Origin: Galeopsis tetrahit
Lineage: Eukaryota; Streptophyta; Magnoliopsida; Lamiales; Lamiaceae
Length of the DNA: 64,000 bases
Reading direction: 5' to 3'
NCBI GenBank assembly: GCA_963675135.1
Contig: CAVLYN010000079.1
Span: forward strand, 124,001-188,000
Numbering within the stretch: the stretch's first letter is position 1; each line of letters opens with the position of its first letter. Positions 8,830-18,707 of this stretch are shown here, piece after piece. The position numbers and the translations under genes are program-made. The notes beneath the pieces were generated by a model that saw only the letters and a list, made by a program, of their open reading frames with translations, was not told the origin of the DNA and made no database searches.

Positions 8830-8944
8830 TTTAATTCCTCAGAATAATGCAATAGCTTATTATACATTATTTACACTTTTAATCAATAAGTAAGGAGTGT
8901 GTACATATCTAATATTTCTTTTTCACTCGTATTTTCGCCTGTCC

Positions 8945-9784
8945 CTATCTCAAATGGGAAAAGACCCATTTTCTCAAATCCTTTTTAATATATTCCATTT
9001 CAGAATTAAATAGTTCATGCCTCATTAGAGTGTAACCTTGATTCTTGCAGTCCTTAAAGCAGACAGAATAATATTTATCTAACATAATATTATAGGTTAC
9101 AGCATAGTACGAAAATCTAAATGTATCATTATTATTTTTAATATAATTATATACATAGTTGATATTTTTGCAAAAAGCTAATTCTTTAAATACTTTCGGT
9201 AGTTTAGTTTCATACTTTTTCTTTTGATACACTAAGTTTTTATTTAATACCAAATTTAAACTAATTAAGACTTCTAATATAATACTTTCTACTGGAAAGG
9301 CATTCTTTGATATTTTCGTAAGCACCCAAGAAAAAATCATTTAATTCAATGCTAACATCTGCTGATGTAATCCATGGTTCTATATTCTTTTCAATATCCA
9401 TATGACAAACATATTCATTTTTATATTTTATAAAAAAAGAAACTTCCATATTTCTTTTACTTGTATCATATTCTTTTGACAACAGGAATATTTATAATGA
9501 TACTCAGATTTTACATGACCTATCACTGTAATCTCAAACATGTTTGTTTTCTTAACAAACCTTGCTAGCGCCTCTTTAAATAATTCTTTGTAAGATATAT
9601 AGACTTCTCTATCTATACTTTTTTATATTTTTTTCTTTTTAGCCTGTTGCTATTTTTGTATCCCATTTTTCGTAATACTCAAACTTCATCTTTAATTTGA
9701 TCATTGAAATATCAAATTCTCGATCACCGTTTTTAAAAGCTTTTATTTTGGACAACCTTTCTTTTCTATGTTTGATTTAGACAT
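8945..9784 (-). pseudogene. Broken hypothetical gene, about 280 aa equivalent
   Basis: From an ATG at 9784 coding-like stretches continue leftwards through at least four frame changes to a stop at 8945. The segments are lysine- and tyrosine-rich and beta-like, for example FKNGDREFDISMIKLKMKFE, VYISYKELFKEALARF, and a final GYTLMRHELFNSEMEYIKKD. The changes lie in or near short A/T runs. No family is recognised. It belongs to the cluster of indel-broken genes between 8.5 and 15 kb. Confidence 0.45.
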
Positions 9785-9860
9785 ATTTATATTATTTTGT
9801 TCGAATTAATATTCTATTCAATATTATATTAATCCACAAGACCATTTATCAAAAATAAAA

Positions 9861-9888
9861 AAACTCCAAACCTCTCAGCTTGGAGTAT
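9861..9888 (-). terminator. Rho-independent terminator of the minus-strand block
   Basis: ACTCCAA / TTGGAGT forms a stem followed, on the minus strand, by a long T-run. It ends the minus-strand unit that starts with the MoxR-like gene near 14.4 kb. Confidence 0.75.
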
Positions 9889-9916
9889 TAAATATAATAT
9901 TTTCAAAGTGAAGAAA

Positions 9917-10510
9917 TCAAAACCTTTTTAACAACATCAAAATCTTTTCTGGATATTTCTTTTGATATAGCTTTCTAAAAGATTCAATTACCTTTTGTTT
10001 ACATCTTCTTCTAGAGCATTTGGTTCTGTGTTATATTTATTCTCCATGCCTTTTAAGTAAGCAAGCGCCTTTTCTACAAGACCTCTTTCCTCAAGGTTGA
10101 TCATACAAAGGTTAAACATCCTTTTAACATCATCTTTATGCTCTTCATTTTCAAATTTCTTATGAATCAACACATCCCTAAGATAAAACAGATGCAATAG
10201 CCCACATAGAATAATGTTCATCATATGAAACAGATTCAATAAAAGAATTTACTCTACCAAAGAAATGAGTTTTATCACTGTTTATGGATTTTGAATAAAA
10301 GCTTTTAACACTATTACCAAAACCTTTAACTTCCAAGAATCTTTCATCAATTCTTTTGTTTAATAAGTCAGGATATTTATCATCTACTTGTTTAATAAAT
10401 TTTTCCCTATCAAAAATATAAGGAAACCATTTACCTTCTTTTCGGTTTTCTCTTTTAACGGAACCGTCTATCGTCAAATGAACATACGTTGGAAAATCAG
10501 AATAAATCAT
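9917..10510 (-). pseudogene. Broken hypothetical gene, about 195 aa equivalent
   Basis: The frame opens at 10510, overlapping the previous stop by 14 bases. It runs to a premature TAG near 10180, where a T4 run could explain the shift into a frame continuing with LRDVLIHKKFENEEHKDD. A second shift in an A4 run near 10000 leads into a final helix ending at 9917. The product would be a soluble protein with an N-terminal beta domain (YVHLTIDGSVKREN) and a helical C-terminal half. It may even be the last part of the gene to its right, as a one-base change at the overlap would fuse the two. Confidence 0.5.
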
Positions 10511-11445
10511 TTGGATACTTAGTATTTACATAATCTTCAAAGCAATCTTCGTAAAAATCCTTATTAAACGTTTTGATAATTTTTTCCATATTAAGTTTGT
10601 CTTCTGGAATATCAGACGATATAAATTCCAAAGTTGCAAAAACCTTACTATCATTACAATGATAAGCGCAACGATACATGCCCGGCTTCACTTTAATTTT
10701 AAAAGCAACCAACTCATCAATAGTATCTTGGATTTTAAGACCTTTCAATTTACAATGCACTTTAAAAAGCTTTTTATCCATTACAGATACCCACCACAGT
10801 GGCGTTTCAATTCTGTTATGGTCATTGCCACCATCGAAAACACCAATTTCGATAATATCAGTTTTTTTATTCTTTTCAACAAAAGGACAGCTATTACCTA
10901 CATAGGGTGAAACATTCCCATCTTACAATAATCATCAATAGTGTCTCTAATACCTTTCAATTCATTAACGTAGTGTTCAACTTTAGGAAATAAATCCCGG
11001 AAATCATTACCACAGAGTAATTCGCCACTTGGTACAGCAATATCAAACGTCAAGGATTCCGTTGTGATTGCTTCACATTTTTCTTTGATGATGAAATTCT
11101 TACCGTTAAAATAGATATTTACTTTTTCGCCACAGCAAGAGCATTTTGTTTGCCCCAAGTAAATACTATTGACTCATTGAAGTTCATAATCATGTCTTCA
11201 AGAACATCATTAAATTCTTGTTTTGCCTTCTTTAAATCTTCATCAGTAGCATTTTTTGAAAAAAGCTCTCTAACATTAAAAAGCAACCCAAGATCAAATT
11301 TATGAGTATTATTAATAATATAATCCTCGTCTCTATAAAACAAGAAAAAAGCTCCACCCACACCATTTGGATTTTTAGACATTTTTTCAGAAGCTTCTTT
11401 TACATACTGAAATATTTCCTGAGCAGTACCTGGACTATCAAACAT
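10497..11445 (-). pseudogene. Broken hypothetical gene with CxCC segment
   Basis: Three coding-like segments in different frames follow one another: 11445-11119 (helical, with an ELFSKNATDEDLKKAKQEF helix), 11158-10898 (CSCCGEKV near its start) and 10880-10497 (IEIGVFDGGNDHNRIETPLW, then a lysine-rich end). The first switch lies in a G4 run, the second near a C3 run. Read together they give about 316 residues with a possible metal-binding Cys cluster in the middle. No family recognised. It is in line with the MoxR and metallopeptidase/vWA genes upstream and could be a third component. Confidence 0.45.
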
Positions 11446-11506
11446 AAGAGTATTCCTGATTTATTAATAATTAAGCAATTATAGCACAAACTACATAATA
11501 GAGCAA

Positions 11507-12864
11507 TCAAAGTCTTGATATTTTAAATACTGATGCTTTATTTGGTGTGTTAAGTCTATGACTTGGCGTCATAAAAAAATACCAGTTGTTGTAATCATGA
11601 GTCTTATCATAATTGATATCTGAATAATGACCATCAGTTAATACAAATACCGCATCGAATTTGTTATTTTCCATTTTTTTTCTTGCATGCGTGATAACGT
11701 TATTAATATTTGTCCTAAAACCAGCATGGGAATAATTGAACACTTTCTTTGCTTGTGTTTTTGGAAACACTCACTTCCGCCACCCTATCAGCAAAAACGT
11801 TAATATGCGTTTCATATTCTCTTCTGGAAGAGCAGCAACTAACATCATGAATTTTTCTGAATAAGACTTACAAGAACCAGAAACATCAAGATAAACTAAT
11901 ACCTTATGGCGTTTGGGGATTTCTTTTCTTTTTTCAGCAGTTACTGGCAATGTTAAATCAGGAGAAATTCGTGCCAATGCACCTGATGTTCGCCTATTAA
12001 AGCCAAACCAATTACTTTTCTTTGTAATATCGTATTTAATAGCAAATGCTTTTTTAATTACCACTTTAAATAAATCATCTAGACTTTTTCCCTTTCCTAT
12101 TTCTTTTGCCTTCTTTTCCTCAGAAAAATAGTCATCACTGATTGAAAAACTTTTACCAGCTAATTCTTCCTCTAATTTATCCATAGATGAGTTACTTTCT
12201 GACATGGATTTTTCAATCTCTTCAAATAACTCTTCTAAATCTTCTAGCTCTTCATCTGTGAGTTCAGCTTCATCAATTGAAATTCCATCTTCTCCTATAC
12301 CATGAACATCAAGAAGTCGAACATTTTCTGGCATTTTATCAAGACCATAAAGTTCAATATATTTTTCGTAATAATATTGGAAAGAATCTCCCTTTTTAAT
12401 CAGATGATGATGCTCTTTTTCAAAACCGTTTCAACAAAGCATAATCCTTTAAGCAGTGGCATTGCAGAAAAAGGAATATCCTTCATGTACTGATCAACAA
12501 TTATGTGATTAATACAGATATCTTGACAAATGTTTAGCAACTTAAAATTTCTTTTCTTTTTGGGGAAGGCTATTTAAATATTGCTGACCTCTAATACCAT
12601 GCCTGAAAATAACATGACTTACCTCATGAGTAAATACAAAGTTTTTCTCATTATAGTTAAGACCATCCCAAAATTCTTTATTAAAAAGAAATTGAATACA
12701 AACAGCAGCGTCCTTTCTCGAAAAAGCAACAGCCGCCGTTGGTATCTTTTAGAAAACATAGGCTCTACTAATTCATTCAAAAATGTATACAAAAGAGAGT
12801 CGAATTTTCTTACGAAAAATTTCACTTCATTGAAAATTGAATTATTTAGTAAATTAGCTTTCAT
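11507..12864 (-). pseudogene. Broken metallopeptidase-vWA protein (DUF2201-like, MoxR partner)
   Basis: Pieced across several frames, this region encodes an N-terminal putative metallopeptidase with the motif HEVSHVIFRH (12598-12636), i.e. HExxHxxxxH, then an acidic linker (11.9-12.3 kb) rich in Glu/Asp. A C-terminal von Willebrand A domain follows, with LDVSGS (metal-site DxSxS, near 11890) and AVFVLTDG. This is the layout of DUF2201/VWA-like metallopeptidases, which are typically encoded next to MoxR AAA+ ATPases, as here. At least five frame changes occur, all at or next to A or T runs of 3-5 bases, yet the catalytic and metal-site motifs are preserved. Either the gene was lost recently or the sequence has errors. 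A role with the MoxR ATPase as a chaperone or protease-like pair is inferred from the families. Confidence 0.6.
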
Positions 12865-12911
12865 TTTTACTCTCAAATTTTATTTTTGATTTGTACATGT
12901 TCACACAATTA

Positions 12912-13166
12912 TCAATTGTCGAATAACGAACTAAAGTTAGGCGATATTTTCGACTTGTCTTTAGCAAAGCTAATAATATTTTTAGCCTCATTATTATTAA
13001 TTTTAAATTTCTGACGCATTATTGAACATCCACAAATCTTACTAAGTGCAGCAATAGCCTTATAATTTCGACTATGACAGAAATCATTGCAATATTTTTA
13101 ATAAAATTAGTCACTTGCACTTTTCCATTATTTGTTGCACTTACGAAATAAATAAATTTTTGAAAA
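12912..13166 (-). pseudogene. Possible broken small gene between MoxR and metallopeptidase
   Basis: Between the two partner genes lies a stretch that reads as coding in two frames: ATNNGKVQVTNFIKNIA and then NYKAIAALSKICGCSIMRQK followed by a lysine-rich helix, ending at a stop at 12912. The switch lies near 13077. No clear start codon is visible. It could be a small protein of about 80 residues in the operon or coincidental open frames. Confidence 0.3.
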
Positions 13167-13169
13167 TGA

Positions 13170-14386
13170 TTACGTATTTATATATGAAGGTAAGTCAATT
13201 TTCCACGTTTTCATTTTTCTATTTTGACAAATGCTATCGTCTACTTTGCTGTTAAAATTTACTATTTGAGCATAGAAATCATCCGAAAAAGATCCCCTAT
13301 TCGGGAAATTAACAATGTTAATAGATTTAATATCAAGATCAACTATTTTATTATCTGGAATTGGTTTTGCTATATCATCTGTTAGAAAATCAAATTCAGA
13401 AGCAACATCACCATTCCTTTTCTTTCCTATTTTTCTAGGGTTAATACGAATGTTTTCCATTTCTTTTTCTTTAATCCTTTCTTTGATTTTATTCTGTGCA
13501 AAAGGTGATGAAAAATCAGAAACCTTATTCGCAATTTCTTTATCAACATGCTCTGCTATTTCGATAGCCAGTTCTGGATTACTTTTAAAAATAGGCGACA
13601 AAGAAATCACTTTATCTAGTGTAAAAATTCTTTTTATACTTTCTTTACCACTTTTCACAATACTTCTAATAGAAGAAATCTCATTGATTGCGTTCAAGCT
13701 TTTTTGCAACTTATTGGCATCAACATTTACTGGTACATAATGAGAAAGTGTAAAAACCATTCATGAAGCCCAAAAGCATATCATCCAATCTGCGAGGTGA
13801 TATTTGAGTTTTGAAATCACTCCACCATTCGGAAGCAATTTGTGCAGCATCATTACCATACTTCTTTTTCATATATGTCATGTTCAGTTCATTCTTCAAC
13901 GGAATCTGAATCTGGAAACGGTCTTTTTGTGCAGGATCAAGCTCTTTAACCATATATTGGTTATCTTTGTCATCAGCAGGGTTTTCTGCTGCCCAAATGC
14001 ACTTCAAATTAGGGAATTTGCGACCATTGATGCTTCTGAACTGAATAAGTTCCATCAAGGCGTTAAGTGTCTTCTCTTCGGCGCGGTTGATTTCATCAAA
14101 GAAAATAGCTTGAACATTTTCTTCACCAATAAAATGGTCTGGTGGAATAATACCAAACACTTCCTTACCATCTGGACGAGTATAGTTCTTGGGGATACCA
14201 ATAAAATCAACCCAAGGATCTAGAGTACTAGCTGAAAAATAACGCCAGTTTGTGTAATACTCACCAAAAAACGTCATTAAAGACTTCTTTGATAATTGCT
14301 GTTTTACCAACGCCATGAGGACCAGATAGCAAAACATTTAATCCTGAATTTGCGTATTTTACAAGGTCTTTTGTATTAATAGCCAT
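13170..14386 (-). pseudogene. Broken MoxR-type AAA+ ATPase
   Basis: The frame from the ATG at 14386 encodes the Walker A GPHGVGKTA and then hits a stop because of an extra T in a T6 run near 14268. The next frame carries Walker B and adjoining motifs (AIFFDEINRAEEKTLNALME), sensor-1 (IWAAENPADD) and the arginine-rich sensor region (SPRRLDDML). A second shift in a T5 run near 13753 leads into a 190-residue C-terminal part. Full length would be about 405 residues. MoxR ATPases work with vWA partners in assembly or maturation, and a vWA-metallopeptidase gene lies directly downstream. Promoter not clearly visible; the ATG has a GGAAG site 7 bases upstream. Confidence 0.65.
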
Positions 14387-14478
14387 CGTTCTTCCTGCCA
14401 ATTGTAATTAACAAGGTATAATACATCATAAATATAAAAAAGTCCATTTATATTTTATGAACTCAAAACAAAGACTAA

Positions 14479-14507
14479 TTGTCAAAAAGGACTAGTCATG
14501 TTACAAT
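14479..14507 (+). promoter_or_regulatory. Sigma70-type promoter of the macro-domain gene
   Basis: TTGTCA at 14479-14484, 17 bases, TACAAT at 14502-14507, 30 bases before the ATG at 14538. Confidence 0.55.
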
Positions 14508-14537
14508 AAATGCCTACAATAGAAATCGAGAACAGTT

Positions 14538-15054
14538 ATGCATCGCTACATAGTAAAAAACATCATAGACGCACTTAAAGAAGATCATATTGATGTTCTC
14601 TTGCATGGTTGCAACTGTTTTTGCGGTTTTGGAAAAGGTCTTGCAAAATCTATTGAAGAAGAATTTCCTATTGCTGCCGCAGTTGATAAACAAACAACGC
14701 CTGAAAGCAAAAGAAAAGTTAGGAACAATCTCTGTTGCCAATATTCTTATAAACAAAAAAATCATAAACTGCTACACTCAATTTCATTGGATTAAACGAC
14801 TAAACAATGAAGTCAAAATTACAAAAAATGGAAAGCGTGTATGGATGTTGGCAAACTACGAAGCTATTGAAAAATGCTTTATTGCCGTTTCCAAACTAGT
14901 TGATAAAAAACAACGTATTGGCATTCCCAAAATTGGTGCTGGTGACGCCAATGGCGATTGGTCTATCATTGAGAAAATTGCATTAGATGTTTTTGAAAAA
15001 TCCGGTCATACATTTAATTTCTATGTGTTGAGTGAAACCGAGATTCCAAAATAG
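14538..15054 (+). pseudogene. Broken macro-domain protein (ADP-ribose binding type)
   Basis: The N-terminal segment has the family motif LLHGCNCFCGFGKGLAKSI (residues 21-39), matching the first ligand loop of phage-type macro domains. After an A4 run near 14710 the frame is lost; the continuation in another frame carries ISVANI, the IGIPKIGAGDANGDW motif and the usual C-terminal strand. Total length would be about 171 residues, normal for a stand-alone macro domain. Such proteins bind or hydrolyse ADP-ribose derivatives. In this window, several ART-like proteins could supply matching substrates (inference). Confidence 0.65.
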
Positions 15055-15071
15055 GTTTTGGATCTCTTATA

Positions 15072-16016
15072 TCAATAATTCAACAAGTCAATCATATTAA
15101 TATAATCTTGCCAGTTATCTTCGTTTAAATCGGGAAAATCAATACCAATATAAAAACCAGCTTCTGATAGCGCTTTTAAAAATAAAGAGTTCATTAATTC
15201 ATTTTCATTTCTGAATCCACTATTTTTTTCTAGATAAACATCTGTGGAATACATCTCATGAGTCAATGCTTGGAATGATAAACACCAAAGTAATTGGCTA
15301 TTAGTATTGATTTTAATCTTTATTGCCAATCCTAAATCATCTGCATGAATAGCTCTTGCTGAACTCATTTTGAATATATTATGATTTTCAATAATGCTCA
15401 AAAATTCTTGTACTTTATGATATGCTTGTTTTACTTTTTCGTATTGCAAATCATTTACTGACAATGGAAAATAATTAGTTACTTCAACTTCTCTATTGAT
15501 TGGTCCTTCACCAGATTTAGTTGTTCTTAATAATGAAAATTCTCTTTGAAAAAACAGGTCTGATTCGTCTATTCCTTTTACAAAATCACTATATCCAACA
15601 ATGAAATCGTTAATTTCTTTACAATAATCTGAGCTTTTGAAAAAATATTCAAACCGTATTTTATCTCTATAATCATATGTATCTTTTTTATATAACTGAT
15701 TATTGAAATTTTCATTTTTATATTTAAAATTTATTTCTACTTTTTCATAATCATCTTGTGTAGGCATATTATCAATTATTACATGCTTCCACTTTTCAAA
15801 TCTAATTTCAATTGTCATATTATTGCTATTTTGCAAACTCCCTAACTTTTGTAAAAAAATATTACCCGATTCTATTAGAATATTTCTGATTTCTTTTACA
15901 AAGTTTTTATAATTTGAATTTAAATTTAAATTATAAATTTTTTCAACTTTGTGTATAAAAGATTTAGTTATATTGTTCATATTGATAGTATCAACTGTGA
16001 TTTTAATATTTCTCAT
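15072..16016 (-). CDS. Hypothetical protein, 314 aa
   Basis: Intact frame of 314 residues in a region where most neighbours are broken. It starts MRNIKI, like the preferred start of the gene at 4086-5210, and ends LLNY like the 354-residue protein, so it may belong to the same local orphan family, although the similarity is limited to ends and overall beta-rich, Asn/Lys-rich composition. No signal peptide, membrane segment or known motif. Function unknown. Confidence 0.7.
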   Translation of the reverse strand: MRNIKITVDTINMNNITKSFIHKVEKIYNLNLNSNYKNFVKEIRNILIESGNIFLQKLGSLQNSNNMTIEIRFEKWKHVIIDNMPTQDDYEKVEINFKYKNENFNNQLYKKDTYDYRDKIRFEYFFKSSDYCKEINDFIVGYSDFVKGIDESDLFFQREFSLLRTTKSGEGPINREVEVTNYFPLSVNDLQYEKVKQAYHKVQEFLSIIENHNIFKMSSARAIHADDLGLAIKIKINTNSQLLWCLSFQALTHEMYSTDVYLEKNSGFRNENELMNSLFLKALSEAGFYIGIDFPDLNEDNWQDYINMIDLLNY

Positions 16017-16153
16017 ACTTTATGTCCTCGACTTTATTCAGAAAATTCTATTTGAAAAGACTTTTCTATATTTAATTGACTATATCAGTATTAGCATAAA
16101 CACACAAGTTACAGTCCATGTCATAAAATGTTCCAAATTAGTGCAAAAAGTCC

Positions 16154-16182
16154 TTGACAAAGGTATAACTATTAGATATACT
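16154..16182 (+). promoter_or_regulatory. Sigma70-type promoter of a possible small RNA
   Basis: TTGACA at 16154-16159, exactly 17 bases, TATACT at 16177-16182. No gene follows before the terminator at 16251. Confidence 0.65.
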
Positions 16183-16188
16183 AATCCC

Positions 16189-16276
16189 ATAAGAAGAAAG
16201 ACAAATAACAAAAAGAATTAAAAAGTTCTCCATGTGGTGTGGTTAAAGAAGGTACTCAGATGAGTACCTTTTTTTT
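16189..16276 (+). ncRNA. Candidate small RNA, about 88 nt
   Basis: A near-consensus promoter and a strong terminator bracket about 88 bases without a credible reading frame; the only ATG opens a 4-codon frame. The first half is A-rich and unstructured by eye and the 3' end is the terminator hairpin, as in many Hfq-type small RNAs. The region 16017-16397 otherwise holds no gene. Expression is inferred only from these signals. Confidence 0.4.
16251..16276 (+). terminator. Rho-independent terminator
   Basis: GGTACTC / GAGTACC with a four-base loop and eight T residues. Confidence 0.85.
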
Positions 16277-16397
16277 GCTTGAAATTTAACAAGCAATAAT
16301 GCAATTTCAAATGAACAACCTATTATTAATTAAAATGGTTTCAAAATTATCAACATGGACTTAATATTAGTTATCTTGATTAAAAGCAACCGAAGCA

Positions 16398-16718
16398 TTA
16401 TTGAATATTAAAAGAGATTTGGTAGATGCGATGAGCAAGAAGCATGTTTGAAAACTTGACCATCGAGAGCTTGTGCTCTTTGGCAATAATTTTAACTTTT
16501 ATAAATAAATCATAATTTAAGGAGTTAGGCCACATATCAATGTCTTTTTCTTTGAATAGCTTGAGGTCTTGTTTTAAAGCTTTAACAACCTCTTTTCCAT
16601 TCTTCTTTTGAACATCAGATTGAAATTTTGATAATGCCTCTGCAATCAACCAGTTTGAATAGTCTTTCTCAGACATATTATTTGATAAAGACAATTCTTT
16701 AAGGCTTTTTAATGACAT
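16398..16718 (-). CDS. Small helical hypothetical protein, 106 aa
   Basis: Helix-rich, charged protein. Its C-terminal part (SLNYDLFIKVKIIAKEHKL, then MLLAHRIYQ) resembles the C-terminal halves of the two 92-residue proteins at 17236 and 18745 (DIY-x-YD, AKE-x-x-LE, IAHKI), so I infer a three-member family. Function unknown. Confidence 0.65.
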   Translation of the reverse strand: MSLKSLKELSLSNNMSEKDYSNWLIAEALSKFQSDVQKKNGKEVVKALKQDLKLFKEKDIDMWPNSLNYDLFIKVKIIAKEHKLSMVKFSNMLLAHRIYQISFNIQ

Positions 16719-16771
16719 TTTGTTGACCTATATTTGATACAGTCAGTATACATTAAGAACTAGAAAATAAA

Positions 16772-17170
16772 TTAAATTTCGAAAATTGATTTAATTTGAG
16801 AGTTTTTGAATACAACATATTGATTATAAGGTTGGAGACCATGTTCAGGACCAGCATAATCCACTACATTATTAAGAAAGACAGAATCATAGCCTTGTGC
16901 CTCAATCGTATACGTATATTCGTCAAAAGATAACCAATCTCTTTCTGCTGGCTCTCCAAAGTTTTCGACCATATAGTTTTCTGAAATTTCAAATATCTTA
17001 CCTAATTCCAAATAGCAAGGATGTACATTAGGAAAAGATTCTTCTTCACAAAGACGACCTTGAACACCATAAACACTAGCAATCACACCACAATCAGTGA
17101 AAAAGGTTCGGCAGTTCAAGAATTTATTAAAGACTGATTCGGTTCCATGGAAATAGACTTGTTTCGTCAT
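16772..17170 (-). CDS. ART-like domain protein, 132 aa
   Basis: Compact intact protein with VYFHGTE at residues 5-11, RTFFTDCGVIASVYG at 21-35, a YLELGKIFEI strand, GYDSVFL near residue 94 and a C-terminal NQYVVFKNSQIKSI strand. This order (xxHGT, STS-like strand plus helix, GYD, YVVF-x-x-SQI) is that of ART-like domains in polyvalent proteins. Target unknown. It is a single-domain protein, so it may act as a stand-alone effector or as a phage/plasmid host-modifying enzyme. Start is the only ATG in place. Confidence 0.6.
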   Translation of the reverse strand: MTKQVYFHGTESVFNKFLNCRTFFTDCGVIASVYGVQGRLCEEESFPNVHPCYLELGKIFEISENYMVENFGEPAERDWLSFDEYTYTIEAQGYDSVFLNNVVDYAGPEHGLQPYNQYVVFKNSQIKSIFEI

Positions 17171-17235
17171 GTCGATATCTTCTCTGTATAGTATTTAAGC
17201 CTGTATTATACCTTGATTACAGAAAAATATCAACA

Positions 17236-17514
17236 TTAAAATATTTTGTGAGCAATACACATCCTTACAAAATGCAAAGGTTCTAAATCAACCTCTTTAG
17301 CACTTAATACCAGATGATTATGAATATGAACATCATATTTGTAAATATCATCAAGGGTTAGCCCCCAATTCATTGCAAGCTTCGCACCAAACGTACCTAA
17401 ATTCTTCTCAAAAGTATTGATGACTTGTTTAGTGTCTTCGTTCCACACACGTTCTTCAAATTCTTCTCTGCCTTGGTTAGCTAGAAGAATTAATTCGTTT
17501 TTGCTTAATGACAT
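17236..17514 (-). CDS. Small helical protein, 92 aa
   Basis: Paralogue of the gene at 18745: both are 92 residues, start MSxxKxELIxLA, have FE-x-R-W/I-x-x-T/N near residue 20, LTxxDIYxYD in the middle, and end CIAHKI. The family looks all-helical. It may be a small regulator, but nothing in the sequence shows this. Confidence 0.7.
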   Translation of the reverse strand: MSLSKNELILLANQGREEFEERVWNEDTKQVINTFEKNLGTFGAKLAMNWGLTLDDIYKYDVHIHNHLVLSAKEVDLEPLHFVRMCIAHKIF

Positions 17515-17572
17515 TTATAATAACCTTTAATATTTAAAATATATTACCAATAATGACAAAATAATCAATAAA

Positions 17573-17602
17573 AAATCCGGGAAGATCGCTCTTAACCGGA
17601 TT
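17573..17602 (-). terminator. Rho-independent terminator
   Basis: AAATCCGG / CCGGATTT stem with a T-run on the minus strand, directly after the stop of the gene at 17626. Confidence 0.8.
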
Positions 17603-17625
17603 TCAGTTTTATATTTAATTTCAGG

Positions 17626-18405
17626 TCATTCAGTAATTTTAGAACGATTTGTCAGTTGGCTCATTTCTTGGTCAAATCTTTGAAAGTATTTTTTTGCTGT
17701 AATGCCTTGTTTGCTTTCGTTTGCAGACCACTGCACCCAAAGACTATCAATTTCAAAATGTTTTTCATTAGAAAACTGAGTAGCCCAAGCTTTCAAGTCT
17801 TCATAAAATTTCTTTTCCAGCGCAATGTTCTCAGGAGTGTATTTAACACATCCTACACGGTCGCATTCGCCTTTACCAGTATTTTCAGCCACAAGAGCTT
17901 TCTTACCTTTATAAGCAATCCCAGTAGAATATGCAACCGTTTCTTCTGAAAAACTTGCGAATTCCTTATAACCAATAAGGGACCAATCATCCATTGCTGA
18001 TGGTTCGTCTTTTTCAAGTACAACCTCAGTAACTGCAAACATACTTGCTGGACCTTTGATTTGGTACTTACCATCATCAAAAATTACAGTTGGGTTGGCA
18101 CCACCTTTGGCAACATAACCAACTTGCTCAACGCCTTTTCCATCTTTAAATTTAACAAATTGGTCTTTTTTCAAAGATGATTCTGATTTCCCAAAGCTTT
18201 GAAGATAACGTTCTTTGAGTTTATCAGACATTAAAGAATCATCAACGACTTTCAAATGAGCGACTGTTACATTCGGGTAGAGTTTAAAAGTATCAGAAAC
18301 AGCATCATGAAAGACAACCTTAAATTTGTCTCTACCAGATTCTACAAAACCAATGGTATTTTTACCATCACGAATTTCTACAACGCTGCCTTTTTTGATA
18401 GTCAT
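17626..18405 (-). CDS. Protein with two SH3/Tudor-like repeats, 259 aa
   Basis: Two similar N-terminal units are visible: KKGSVVEIRDGKNTIGFVES (about residues 4-23) and KKDQFVKFKDGKGVEQVGYV (about 80-99), each continuing with a VxFHD/VIFDD strand. This pattern is typical of small beta-barrel (KOW/Tudor-like) domains. The rest is an Ala/Lys-rich region and a helical C-terminus. I prefer the ATG at 18405 over the one at 18423 because AAGGA lies about 10 bases before it. A role in binding nucleic acid or protein is possible but unproven. Confidence 0.65.
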   Translation of the reverse strand: MTIKKGSVVEIRDGKNTIGFVESGRDKFKVVFHDAVSDTFKLYPNVTVAHLKVVDDSLMSDKLKERYLQSFGKSESSLKKDQFVKFKDGKGVEQVGYVAKGGANPTVIFDDGKYQIKGPASMFAVTEVVLEKDEPSAMDDWSLIGYKEFASFSEETVAYSTGIAYKGKKALVAENTGKGECDRVGCVKYTPENIALEKKFYEDLKAWATQFSNEKHFEIDSLWVQWSANESKQGITAKKYFQRFDQEMSQLTNRSKITE

Positions 18406-18514
18406 GATAAAGTATTCCTTCATTTGTTTGTTTGTTTTAGATAAGCCATTCTATCAGGAATAGTCTTATTTTTCAACCATTATTAACTTATTTTATTTAT
18501 TTTTTAAAAAAAAC

Positions 18515-18544
18515 TTGACGAATTATTTTAAATATGAGAATATA
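18515..18544 (+). promoter_or_regulatory. Probable promoter of the tRNA gene
   Basis: TTGACG at 18515-18520 is followed after 17-18 bases by an AATATA-type -10 region; the predicted start point falls close to the first base of the tRNA. Confidence 0.5.
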
Positions 18545-18550
18545 TACAAA

Positions 18551-18628
18551 TGCGGAGTAGAGAAGTGGCCTATCTCGCAAGCCTCATAAGCTTGAGATCA
18601 CTGGTTCGAATCCAGTCTATCGCAACCA
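18551..18628 (+). tRNA. tRNA with CAU anticodon (Met elongator or Ile2)
   Basis: A cloverleaf can be drawn: D stem GAG/CTC, anticodon stem CAAGC/GCTTG with loop CTCATAA, variable loop AGATC, T stem ACTGG/CCAGT with loop TTCGAAT, and an encoded CCA end. The acceptor stem pairs only in its first four bases (TGCG/CGCA); the inner part is weak, with wobble pairs and an A-A mismatch. The anticodon stem lacks the three G-C pairs of initiator tRNA, so it is an elongator Met tRNA or an Ile tRNA that needs lysidine at C34. The divergent sequence suggests a plasmid- or phage-borne copy. Confidence 0.8.
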
Positions 18629-18707
18629 ACAGCCGTTTAGGCAAGATTCATAATCAAGAGCAATACCTTGGCAATTAGAGCCACGCTATCCTTGATAGAT
18701 TAAAGAC

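Noticed and set aside
13315..13740. Hydrophobic plus-strand frame of 141 residues
   Set aside because: It is the antisense shadow of the C-terminal part of the MoxR-like gene, whose reading is supported by frame continuity with the ATPase motifs.
13170..14386. Programmed ribosomal frameshift in the MoxR gene
   Set aside because: Both shifts are at plain T-runs without a slippery heptamer plus downstream structure, and many unrelated genes here show the same kind of break.
18629..18700. Second tRNA-like stretch after the CAU tRNA
   Set aside because: A TTCATAA loop is present but no acceptor, D or T stems can be drawn around it.
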